NCBI RefSeq assembly: GCF_004011505.1
Contig: NZ_SAUN01000001.1
Location: 3,100,001-3,164,000 of the forward strand
Direction: 5' to 3'
DNA: 64,000 nucleotides
From: Nonomuraea polychroma
Lineage (GTDB): Bacteria; Actinomycetota; Actinomycetes; Streptosporangiales; Streptosporangiaceae
Under the pieces are notes generated by a model. It had not been told where the DNA came from. It saw nothing but the letters and a program-made list of their open reading frames with translations, and did no database searches. A program made the position numbers and the translations under genes. Shown here piece by piece: positions 57,033 through 64,000 of the stretch; position 1 is the stretch's first letter; each line of letters starts with the position of its first letter.

Positions 57033-60000
57033 ATGCCGCACGCCCTCCTGCGCGTGCTCGCCTCGACGGCCATCGCCAGCACTGTCCTGGTGGCCGTGCC
57101 GCCCGCCGCAGAGGCGGGCGTGCGCACGTCAGCGGGAACGGCCGTCACCGTCCGGCCGGTGCCCGCCGTCGAGGAGCCGCCGGCAGCCGTGGCGACCGTG
57201 CCCACACGGCCGTCGCTCGCCGTCCGGCCCGCGGTGAACGAGCCGGTGGGACCGGCCAAGCCCGAGGTGACCACGGCCGCGGGACCCGAGCTGATCGACC
57301 AGGTCACCGCCGACGCCGCCGCCGTCCTGCGGGAGCAGGGAGCCGGCGGTCGAACGCCGGACGTGCGGAAGATCCTGCCGGACACCGGGCAGGCCCAGAC
57401 GTTGTCGCTGATCAAGCCGCTGGCCGCGGTCGCCAAGGTGTTCGACGGGCTCGGCAAGGCCGTGCCGGGGCTGACGTACCGGCTCTGCGTCCAGAGCGCG
57501 GAGGTGCCGGTGTCCTGCTCCATGCGGCAGCCCGTCGGCGTGCCCGCGGCCGCCGACGTCACCGGCGACGGCACCCCCGACCTCGCCGCCGACCTGATCC
57601 CGGCGGCCATGCCCGCCGACGGCGCGATCGGGCTGGGCTTCGCGGTCAAGCGGCTCGCGCGGGAGAACCTCAAAGCCCAGGTCTGGGCCGAGTACGACGG
57701 CAAGGTGTCGGTCGGATTCGACGGGCTGCGGGGCGGCTCGTCGCTGTCGGACTTCGACCAGGGCACGTTCACGGTGGACCTGACAGGCAAGCGGGTGAAG
57801 GCCGTGGTCAAGCGCACCAAGCCGGGCGCCTCCGCGGCCGTGATCGCGGGGCTGACCGGGCGCAGCGCGGTGAGCCTGCGCCAGACGCCGGCCACCGCCA
57901 AGCTCACCGTGAACGCCGCGCTCGACTCGCCCGCGCTCGACGTCACCGCCTCCGCGCCCGCCAAACTGGAGGCGCTGGCCGTGACCGGACGCCAGTTCAC
58001 CGAGGCCGTGCTCGACCGGATGCCCACCCGCGCCGAGGTGCGCCTGTCGGGCGGCGAGATCCGCTTCGCCGGGCCGTCCCCCATGGCCCGCGCCCGGGTG
58101 CACCACTACACCTACCGCGACGGGCGGCTGGCCAGGGCGGTGAGCGCCGAACTGCGGAAGGTGCCGCCCACCCTCACCGCCAAGTACACCGCCGCGAACG
58201 GCCGCCAGACCCTGTCCGTCGACTCCGGGCGCCCTCGCGCCGGCGCCGCCGAGCTGCTCTTCTTCGACAGGAACGCCGACAAGACCGTCCTGCGCGCCGA
58301 GCTGAGCGACCTGCCCGCCAAGGTGCGCCTGGTCAACGACATGGCCGAGCACCGCGTCACGCACACGACGAGCTCGCCCATCGGCAGGTTCGCGGTGGTG
58401 CTGCAGCGCAACGAGGGCGCGATCTCCACCCCGCGCGGCGGCCACGTCACCATGATCAAGGACGGTGCCGCGGTCGGGGTGTCGGGGCTGCTGACGGGGC
58501 TGTCCGGATTCGACGTCACGTACGGGGCCGTGCCGCACGTCCATCTCAACGTGGCCTCCAGCGGCCGCTCGTTCGTGGGCGCGGCCAGCATCGACGGCGC
58601 CCACCTGGCCCGGCTGGAGATCTCCAACACGCCCGCCACCGTGGACGTCACGCTCGACCCGGCGGCCAGGAAGGCCGAATACCAGGCCAGCGGCATGATC
58701 GACAAGCTGCGGGCCGCGTACGCGAACGTCAAGTCGGGGCCCACGATCGACGGCACCGTGCTCGGCGTGCGCGACGACGTGAAGGCGTCGTGGCAGCTGG
58801 GCGAACGCACGGAGGTCTCGGTCGACTCGTCATCCAAGATTCGCCAAATACAGATTTATGCCAACAAAGCGCACGTCAGCTCCACCAGCGGTGACGGCGA
58901 CGACGTGCGGGCCGCCGTCGAAGGGGTGCGCAAGCACGTCGAACTGGTCGCCGACACCAAGGCCCAGACGCTCGCCTGGACCGCGGACCGGCCGGTCGCC
59001 AAGGTGTCGGCGCTGGCCAGGGCCAAGCTCGGCGACCGCTACGCCAGGGCCGCCGCCGAGGTGACCGGCGTGCCGGCCCGCTTCGACGCCTCGTGGAACG
59101 CGGGCACGTACCGCTTCCGCGGCCTGTCGGGACCCGTCGGGTCGGCCGCGCTGGCGTTCACCAACCACGACGGGGCCACGGCGCCCACGGGCCCGCACCT
59201 GGCGGCCCACTACGACCAGGCCTCCGGCGACCTGGACGCCAGCGTGCTGGTCAAGGGGCTGTCGCAGGTCGAGTTCAGCCCGGCCGCGCAGGGGTTCACC
59301 GCGGACTTCCGCTCCGCCAGGCAGACCCTCGCCGTGGACGCCGACGTCACCCAGGGCGACGTGCGCTTCGGCATGGCCGGCAGCCTCGGTCCCGTGCCCG
59401 GCCGCCTCGTGGTGTCGGCCGCCGACGGCAAGATCACGTACTCCGGCTCGCGCCTGGACGTGCGCGCCCGTGCCTGGCTCGGGAAGGTGGGGGCGCTGCA
59501 GAAGATGCGGGCCGCGCCGGCCGTGCCGGGCGGGGTGTCGCTCGTGGACGGCGGCTGTGCGGCCGGCACGTCCGGCTGCGCGCCGGGGCCCTTCTGCACG
59601 CCCGGCCGCGGCTGCTTCGGGCTGCAGGGCTACCTCGACGTGACGGGGCTGCCCGATCAGGTGACGGTGGACCTGGCGGCCAAGACGTTCGCGTTCTCGG
59701 GCTTCAGCCCCCGTCGCCGGAGTCTCGGGCTGTATCTCGCCAGCAGCGTCCTGTCGCCTGTGCCGATCAAGGCCAGGGCCACGCTGACCGGCCTGCCTTC
59801 CCAGATCACCAGCATGTCGCTGGGGCCGTTCGGCGTCGGGCCGGGCAACGTGGTCCAGGCCGCGTACCGCATCGAGCCCGCCGCCACGCTGGGCGCGCTC
59901 GACGTGACGGCCGAGGCCGGGGACCTGCGCGGCCACGTGGCGATCGACCCGGTGCCCGCCGCCGTGTCCGTCCAGGGGACGTACGGCGCGCGGACCCGCA

Positions 60001-61058
60001 TCCGCGTGCGGAACTCCGCCGCCGTCAAGCGCCTGGTCGCCAAGGTCACGCTGGCCGGAAAGGGCACCGGCGAGCTGCGGTTGGGTGACGTGCCCGCGAC
60101 GTTCGGGTTCGACGCCGACGCCTCGGCGGCCGGGCTCGGCGTGCCGGCCGTCACGTACAAGGCGGAGGGCGGCGCCAGCACCCTCGACGGCTACCTCGGC
60201 GTGGAGGGCCGCCTGGTGGACCCGCAGAGCCGGTACGGCGACGTGTCGCTCTCGGTCCAGGATCTGGCCGCCGACACCACGATCAGGCTCAACCCCGACC
60301 AGACCCTCGACCTCGTCTCCAGACCGGTGCCCACGGGCCGCATCACGGTGCGCGGCGGGCTCAGGGTGGAGCCCGTCGCCCGGCAGGCCATCGCGGTGAG
60401 CAAGGAGATCCCGTACACCACCGGGTTCCTGACGTACCACCTCGGCGGGACCTTCGGGGTCGGGGCCAGCTCGGTCAAGGACCTCGGACTGTCGGTCCGG
60501 CGGGTGTCCTGGCTGCGCGTCCGGCCGGGCAAGATCCCCTTCGGGCTGAAGGCGCCGCCGGCGCTCGGGTATGTCGCCCCCGGCTTCGAGGGGAACTACG
60601 AGCGGCTCGACATCGCCGCCAGGGGCGTGGACCTGCGGCCTGACGTCGCGCTGGAGGTGAAGCTGAGCAGGGAGGTCGGCAACGACCTCTTCCGCGAGTC
60701 GATGCGGCTCGGGCCCACCACGTCGCTCGCGCTGCGCCGCTACGACCAGCGGATGCGGCGGATCGGGGCCAAGCAGGAGATCGAGGCGGCCGGGATCAGC
60801 CTGGCCTGCGTGACCGTCGACGCCAAGCCCGGCTTCGCGGCCGGGGGCACCGGCAACTCGATCACGTTGCGCGGCGCCGACGGGCCCCAGATGGTGTCCC
60901 TGCTCGATCCCGGCGGGCAGGCGCCCGACTACGCGGTGGACCTGCTGACGCACTTCATGAGCCCGTTCCCGGGGGCGGACTGGAAGGTGGCCTCCACCAA
61001 GGCCGGCTCCTGCCCCGCCGCCCGCCCGTCCCCCAACCCGCAGGCCCAATCCCGATGA
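57033..61058 (+). CDS. Giant secreted beta-rich repeat protein, unrecognised
   Basis: 1341 residues, not a family I recognise. A signal peptide (about 1-28, VLASTAIASTVLVAVPPAAEAG) and a Pro/Val-rich spacer come first. A single calcium-loop-like DVTGDGTPD starts at Asp175. From about 190 to 1250 the chain is a series of predicted beta-strands with a loosely repeated unit of 60-90 residues centred on a small-residue motif such as NTPATVDV, GVPARFDA, GLPDQVTV, GLPSQITS, DVPATFGF, DLPAKVRL. A four-cysteine loop (Cys845, 852, 858, 864) interrupts it. There is no membrane anchor or sorting signal at the C terminus. GGGGGAG precedes the ATG. Confidence 0.85.
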   Translation: MPHALLRVLASTAIASTVLVAVPPAAEAGVRTSAGTAVTVRPVPAVEEPPAAVATVPTRPSLAVRPAVNEPVGPAKPEVTTAAGPELIDQVTADAAAVLREQGAGGRTPDVRKILPDTGQAQTLSLIKPLAAVAKVFDGLGKAVPGLTYRLCVQSAEVPVSCSMRQPVGVPAAADVTGDGTPDLAADLIPAAMPADGAIGLGFAVKRLARENLKAQVWAEYDGKVSVGFDGLRGGSSLSDFDQGTFTVDLTGKRVKAVVKRTKPGASAAVIAGLTGRSAVSLRQTPATAKLTVNAALDSPALDVTASAPAKLEALAVTGRQFTEAVLDRMPTRAEVRLSGGEIRFAGPSPMARARVHHYTYRDGRLARAVSAELRKVPPTLTAKYTAANGRQTLSVDSGRPRAGAAELLFFDRNADKTVLRAELSDLPAKVRLVNDMAEHRVTHTTSSPIGRFAVVLQRNEGAISTPRGGHVTMIKDGAAVGVSGLLTGLSGFDVTYGAVPHVHLNVASSGRSFVGAASIDGAHLARLEISNTPATVDVTLDPAARKAEYQASGMIDKLRAAYANVKSGPTIDGTVLGVRDDVKASWQLGERTEVSVDSSSKIRQIQIYANKAHVSSTSGDGDDVRAAVEGVRKHVELVADTKAQTLAWTADRPVAKVSALARAKLGDRYARAAAEVTGVPARFDASWNAGTYRFRGLSGPVGSAALAFTNHDGATAPTGPHLAAHYDQASGDLDASVLVKGLSQVEFSPAAQGFTADFRSARQTLAVDADVTQGDVRFGMAGSLGPVPGRLVVSAADGKITYSGSRLDVRARAWLGKVGALQKMRAAPAVPGGVSLVDGGCAAGTSGCAPGPFCTPGRGCFGLQGYLDVTGLPDQVTVDLAAKTFAFSGFSPRRRSLGLYLASSVLSPVPIKARATLTGLPSQITSMSLGPFGVGPGNVVQAAYRIEPAATLGALDVTAEAGDLRGHVAIDPVPAAVSVQGTYGARTRIRVRNSAAVKRLVAKVTLAGKGTGELRLGDVPATFGFDADASAAGLGVPAVTYKAEGGASTLDGYLGVEGRLVDPQSRYGDVSLSVQDLAADTTIRLNPDQTLDLVSRPVPTGRITVRGGLRVEPVARQAIAVSKEIPYTTGFLTYHLGGTFGVGASSVKDLGLSVRRVSWLRVRPGKIPFGLKAPPALGYVAPGFEGNYERLDIAARGVDLRPDVALEVKLSREVGNDLFRESMRLGPTTSLALRRYDQRMRRIGAKQEIEAAGISLACVTVDAKPGFAAGGTGNSITLRGADGPQMVSLLDPGGQAPDYAVDLLTHFMSPFPGADWKVASTKAGSCPAARPSPNPQAQSR

Positions 61059-61402
61059 ACCGGCACGCACCACCTGTCCCGGGCCGCACCCGCGTCCGAG
61101 TGCGCCGGCGCGGCGCCGGAGGTGGCCAGGCCCTCTGAGGTGATGCGTGCCGCCGAGGGCCCGGCGCTCCCGCGTGCGAGCGCCTGCCGTTCACGGCCCG
61201 GCGCACTCGTGTGCGAGCGCGTGCCGGCGGGTGTGGGGTGCCCGGTCAGGTGAGTGCGTGCTCGAGGGGGGCGGCGTGGGTCGTGATGCGTGGATCACCC
61301 GACTCGCTCGCACAACTCCGGGTGGTACAGCGGCACCGGGTCGGCGGGGAGCGGCGCCGGGCGATCGTTGCACACACGGGCCGGCGTAGCCGGCGCGCCC
61401 GC
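61059..61402. other. Interval without a recognisable gene
   Basis: This GC-rich stretch after the giant protein gene holds no frame with family resemblance and no strong hairpin. It includes short repeats of GTGCGAGCG (for example near 61170 and 61210) that look like simple sequence drift. Confidence 0.4.
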
Positions 61403-61711
61403 TCAGGGGAGGGAGCGGCCCAGGCGGAGCCGGACGCGGTCGCCGTGCCGGGCGGTCTCGCGTACGGTCCACACACGCTCGTCGATGACCGTGCCGTGGG
61501 CCGTCATGTATCCGCCCATCCTGAGCACCGGCCGCCCCGTGTCGTCCCTCAGCAGTTGTGCCCGCGACTCCGAGTCGTCGCCGAAGAGCACCAGGAAGTC
61601 AGGGGCGTCCGCGGGGGCCTCCAGGATCAGGCCGGGATGCAGGTGGGAATAGGGGATCTGGACGACGTGTCTGGTCACGTGATCGCCACTACCCAGGAGC
61701 GGCGCTTTCAC
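61403..61711 (-). CDS. Hypothetical protein of about 100 residues
   Basis: Not recognised. The frame is probably coding: it is compact, with a plausible alpha/beta composition (PDFLVLFGDDSESRAQLLRD, GGYMTAHGTVIDERVWTVRE, RHGDRVRLRLGRSL). A GTG at 61678 (VTRHVVQIPYSHLHPG) may be the true start, giving 91 residues. It is divergent from the acetyl esterase, whose upstream region contains a LacI-type dyad. Confidence 0.5.
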   Translation of the reverse strand: MKAPLLGSGDHVTRHVVQIPYSHLHPGLILEAPADAPDFLVLFGDDSESRAQLLRDDTGRPVLRMGGYMTAHGTVIDERVWTVRETARHGDRVRLRLGRSLP

Positions 61712-61738
61712 CGCTCTGACCGCGGAAGCAGGGGGCTG

Positions 61739-61752
61739 GGATAGCGCTTTCC
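61739..61752. promoter_or_regulatory. LacI-type operator before the CE7 esterase
   Basis: GGATAGCGCTTTCC matches the LacI-family sugar operator (GGAAAGCGCTTTCC) except for one position, with the central AGCGCT intact. It lies 50 bases before the esterase start. No LacI-type gene is present in this window, so the regulator would be encoded elsewhere. Confidence 0.5.
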
Positions 61753-61801
61753 GGCGCGATGAGATGAAATATCACCATCCTTCGATGGGATTGGAGAACC
61801 T

Positions 61802-62782
61802 GTGCCACTGTTCGACCTGCCGCTCCAGGAGCTTCGCGCCTACCTCCCCGACCGTGACGAGCCTGCCGATTTCGACGACTTCTGGTCCCGCACCCTTGCC
61901 GAGGCCAGGGAGTTCGACCTGGCCGCCGAGTACGTCCCGTACGACCTGCCCTTCGCCTCCGTGGACGTGTACGAGGTGTCGTTCGCCGGCTGGGGCGGGC
62001 ACCGGATCAACGGCTGGTTCCTGCTGCCGCGCGGCGCGGACGGGCCGGTGCCGTGCGTGATGCACTACATCGGCTACAGCGGCGGCCGCGGGTTCCCCAA
62101 GGATCACCTGTTGTGGCCCGCGGCCGGGTACGCGGTGTTGGTGATGGAGACGCGCGGTCACGGCGGCGGCAACGTGGGCAGCCCGGGCGTCACCGGCGAC
62201 CCGCACGGCAGCGCCAATCCGCAGGCGCCCGGCATGATGACCCGGGGCATCCTCGACCCGGAGGACTACTACTACCGGCGGGTCTTCACCGACGCCGTCC
62301 GGGCCGTGGACGCGGCGATCGAGCACCCGGCGGTCGACGGGAGCCGCATCGTGGTCTCGGGCGGTAGCCAGGGCGGCGGCATCGCCCAGGCCACGGCCGC
62401 GCTGCACCCGGCCGTCAAGGCGGCGCTCATCGACGTGCCGTTCCTGACCCACTTCCGGCGGGCGGTCGAGATCACCGGGCGCGACCCGTACCAGGAGCTG
62501 GTCAGGTTCCTGGCGACCCGCAGGGACAGCGCCGAGCAGGTGTTCCGCACGCTGGCGTACTTCGACGGCATCAACTTCGCCGCCCGCGGCCGGGTGCCCG
62601 CGTTGTACTCCGTCGCGCTGATGGACGACGTGTGCCCGCCGTCGACGGTGTTCGCCGCGTACAACCACTGGCAGGGCCCCAAGGAGATCACCGTCTGGCC
62701 CTGGAACAACCACGAAGGCGGCGGCGGCTTCCAGTCCGAGGAGCAGCTGCGTTACTTGCACAAGCTGCTCTCCGGCAGCTGA
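61802..62782 (+). CDS. Acetylxylan esterase / cephalosporin C deacetylase family (CE7)
   Basis: Cytosolic alpha/beta hydrolase of 326 residues, without a signal peptide. The family opening is DLPLQELRAYLPDRDEPADFDDFW; the nucleophile is Ser189 in GGSQGGG, with Asp in LMDDVCPP and His in WNNHEGGG completing the triad; the RGH motif is in METRGHGGG. CE7 enzymes remove acetyl groups from xylo-oligosaccharides and similar sugars after uptake. The operator upstream points to carbohydrate control. Confidence 0.93.
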   Translation: MPLFDLPLQELRAYLPDRDEPADFDDFWSRTLAEAREFDLAAEYVPYDLPFASVDVYEVSFAGWGGHRINGWFLLPRGADGPVPCVMHYIGYSGGRGFPKDHLLWPAAGYAVLVMETRGHGGGNVGSPGVTGDPHGSANPQAPGMMTRGILDPEDYYYRRVFTDAVRAVDAAIEHPAVDGSRIVVSGGSQGGGIAQATAALHPAVKAALIDVPFLTHFRRAVEITGRDPYQELVRFLATRRDSAEQVFRTLAYFDGINFAARGRVPALYSVALMDDVCPPSTVFAAYNHWQGPKEITVWPWNNHEGGGGFQSEEQLRYLHKLLSGS

Positions 62783-62791
62783 GCGGGGCCT

Positions 62792-62818
62792 CCGCCGCGG
62801 CCTGGCCGGCCGCGGCGG
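62792..62818. terminator. Hairpin between convergent genes
   Basis: CCGCCGCGGCC (62792-62802) pairs with GGCCGCGGCGG (62808-62818) around TGGCC. It sits between the esterase stop (62782) and the convergent IscA-fold gene stop (62835). Confidence 0.7.
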
Positions 62819-62834
62819 GGGCGCCCGTGTCGTC

Positions 62835-63122
62835 TCAGGCCGTCTGGTCGGTGACCAGGAATGACACGCTTCCCTGGTCATCGGCTCCGGCGTCGAGAGC
62901 TTTGTCCTCCAGTACGGTTGCGGCAACGGGGTCCAGGTAGACCCGCGCTCCCTCGGCTTCCACGATCGCATCGGCCGGCTCGGGCGCGGTGGCCAGCGAA
63001 AGAGTGAGCGAACTCGCGCCCTCGCCCTGCGACGAGATGCGAATTCCGCTCTGGGCCGCATCCGGGGCGGACGCGGTCAAATCGCGAATCGCCTGGGCTG
63101 CGTTGGCTGTCAGGGTGAGCAC
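62835..63122 (-). CDS. IscA/HesB-fold protein lacking cysteines
   Basis: 95 residues. The pattern LTLTANAAQAIRDLTASAPDAAQSGIRISSQG and the later GARVYLDPVAATVLEDKALD is that of the HesB/IscA iron-sulfur carrier family. However, the protein contains no cysteine, so the three conserved Cys that hold the cluster are missing. It cannot be a classical carrier. Actinobacteria commonly encode such proteins next to no other Fe-S gene; the role is unknown. Confidence 0.85.
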   Translation of the reverse strand: MLTLTANAAQAIRDLTASAPDAAQSGIRISSQGEGASSLTLSLATAPEPADAIVEAEGARVYLDPVAATVLEDKALDAGADDQGSVSFLVTDQTA

Positions 63123-63271
63123 TACGGCTCCTCCTCACGGTCGACGTTCAGGAGTTGGCTGCCCTGCCCGCTTATTCAGCGCCCAACCCTTTTCGGCTCG
63201 TTCTTTACCAACAATTCTTACGCGATCTTGCGCGGGTAGGGCCCTGTCCGGCGCATGTGGACAATGGGGAC

Positions 63272-64000
63272 ATGGACTTCGCGACGCAGAGGGAAGCCAT
63301 GGTGGCGTTGCTGCGGGAGCGTCAGGACGTCAGCGAGCCCGTGGCCGCGGCCATGCGTGACGTGCCGCGCCATCTCTTCGTGCCCGGCGTCGGCCCGGAG
63401 GACGCCTATCTCGACAAGCCCATCGTGACCAAGCGCGACCCCGAGGGCCGGCCGATCAGCTCCTCGTCGCAGCCCGCCATCATGGCCACCATGCTCGACC
63501 AGCTCGCCGTGGCGCCCGGGCACCGGGTGCTGGAGATCGGCGCGGGCACCGGCTACAACGCCGCGCTGCTGGCCCGCCTCGCCGGTCCCGAGGGGCGGGT
63601 CGTGAGCGTCGACATCGACGAGGACCTCGTCGGCGCCGCCAGGGAGCACCTGGCGGCCGCGGGGGAGACCCGGGTGGAGGTGGTGTGCGCGGGCGGGGCC
63701 GCGGGCCATCCCGAGCTGGCCCCGTACGATCGGTTGATCGCCACGGTCGGCGTCTGGGACCTGGCTCCTGCCTGGCTGGCGCAGCTGCGGCCGGACGGGC
63801 GGCTGGTGGTGCCGCTCGACCTGCGCGGCGTCCAGGTGTCTGTGGCCATGGAACGCGACGACGGGCACTGGGTCAGCCGGTCGGTGGCGCCGTGCGGGTT
63901 CATGCGGATGCGCGGGCCGTTCGCCGGACCCGAGGTGATCATCATGCTGCGGCAGGACCCCGAGCTGATGTTGATGCTTCCCGGGCCGCGCCATCTCGGC
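63272..64000 (+). CDS. PCMT-like SAM-dependent methyltransferase (partial, 3' end outside)
   Basis: The frame is open from the ATG at 63272 to the window edge (243 codons). The N-terminal part (VPRHLFVPG, then SSSSQPAIMATMLDQL) and motif I VLEIGAGTGYNAALLA define the protein-L-isoaspartate O-methyltransferase superfamily. Region GRVVSVDIDEDLV and DRLIATVGVWDL are later SAM motifs. Actinobacterial relatives include repair enzymes and O-methyltransferases of RiPP pathways; no precursor-like gene is visible nearby. The C terminus is missing. Confidence 0.88.
   Translation, partial: MDFATQREAMVALLRERQDVSEPVAAAMRDVPRHLFVPGVGPEDAYLDKPIVTKRDPEGRPISSSSQPAIMATMLDQLAVAPGHRVLEIGAGTGYNAALLARLAGPEGRVVSVDIDEDLVGAAREHLAAAGETRVEVVCAGGAAGHPELAPYDRLIATVGVWDLAPAWLAQLRPDGRLVVPLDLRGVQVSVAMERDDGHWVSRSVAPCGFMRMRGPFAGPEVIIMLRQDPELMLMLPGPRHLG

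Noticed and set aside
58830..61073. 747-codon open frame antisense to the giant secreted protein
   Set aside because: It is a high-GC shadow: rich in Gly, Arg, His and Pro, without domains, and opposite a frame with signal peptide and ribosome binding site.
63272..64000. RiPP (graspetide or lanthipeptide) cluster suggested by the PCMT-like methyltransferase
   Set aside because: No precursor peptide, ATP-grasp ligase or Lan enzyme is visible next to it within the window, so a repair or other role is as likely.

Overview
The window is about 70% G+C with strong third-position GC bias. It encodes a mycothiol-dependent enzyme, a SigE-family ECF-like sigma factor, c-di-AMP riboswitches and a Streptomyces-type gas vesicle cluster. 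This points to a chromosomal segment of a filamentous actinomycete, most like Streptosporangiaceae (for example Nonomuraea). That placement is inference from gene content. I saw no tRNA, rRNA, insertion sequence, prophage or CRISPR array.

Region by region. 0-9.4 kb: a glutamate-type amino acid ABC transporter (gluABCD-like) with two substrate-binding lipoproteins, a CitB/DcuR-type response regulator and an NAD-malic enzyme on the minus strand, facing a divergent hybrid sensor kinase. A repeated TTCTG-N2-CAG motif marks both control regions. 9.4-15 kb: a membrane protein with an HTH and an NBR1-type Ig domain, a small secreted protein, a candidate Cys-rich protein, and an ABC exporter with its own NarL-type two-component pair. 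15-26.9 kb: a MerR regulator divergent from a mycothiol-dependent enzyme; the CP-ATP-grasp / alpha-E / transglutaminase trio; an MFS pump with a divergent LysR; a MazG-NUDIX fusion; benzoyl-CoA epoxidase BoxB with an aryl-CoA ligase. 27-30.4 kb: a sigma factor with a putative membrane anti-sigma partner and an aminotransferase, then a class III nucleotidyl cyclase.

30.4-40 kb is one long catabolic operon: a FadR-type GntR repressor, a complete peptide-type ABC importer, an M20 amidohydrolase, an Ntn-type S58 (DmpA/NylC-like) hydrolase and an aldehyde dehydrogenase. The GntR-like palindrome at its promoter recurs almost identically in front of an SDR dehydrogenase at 45.7 kb. A csbD gene, the complete gas vesicle cluster gvpAFGOJLSK (behind a SigB-like promoter) and a DUF4142 gene lie between them, so two stress-type loci interrupt what looks like one regulon.

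46-56 kb: small enzymes and regulators, including a zinc alcohol dehydrogenase broken by a one-base frameshift; a cell-wall section (VanW-like protein, GH25 lysozyme, CHAP amidase) in which the two hydrolases are divergent and each is preceded by a ydaO-type c-di-AMP riboswitch; and an ArsR-controlled metal efflux protein. 56-64 kb: an isoprenylcysteine-methyltransferase-like membrane enzyme, an unrecognised 1341-residue secreted repeat protein, a CE7 acetyl esterase behind a LacI-type operator, a cysteine-free IscA-fold protein and a PCMT-like methyltransferase running off the end.

Many genes start 6-8 bases after a TAnnnT hexamer with no Shine-Dalgarno, which suggests that leaderless transcripts are common here. 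GC-rich shadow frames are everywhere; only frames supported by family similarity, operon spacing or start signals are listed.
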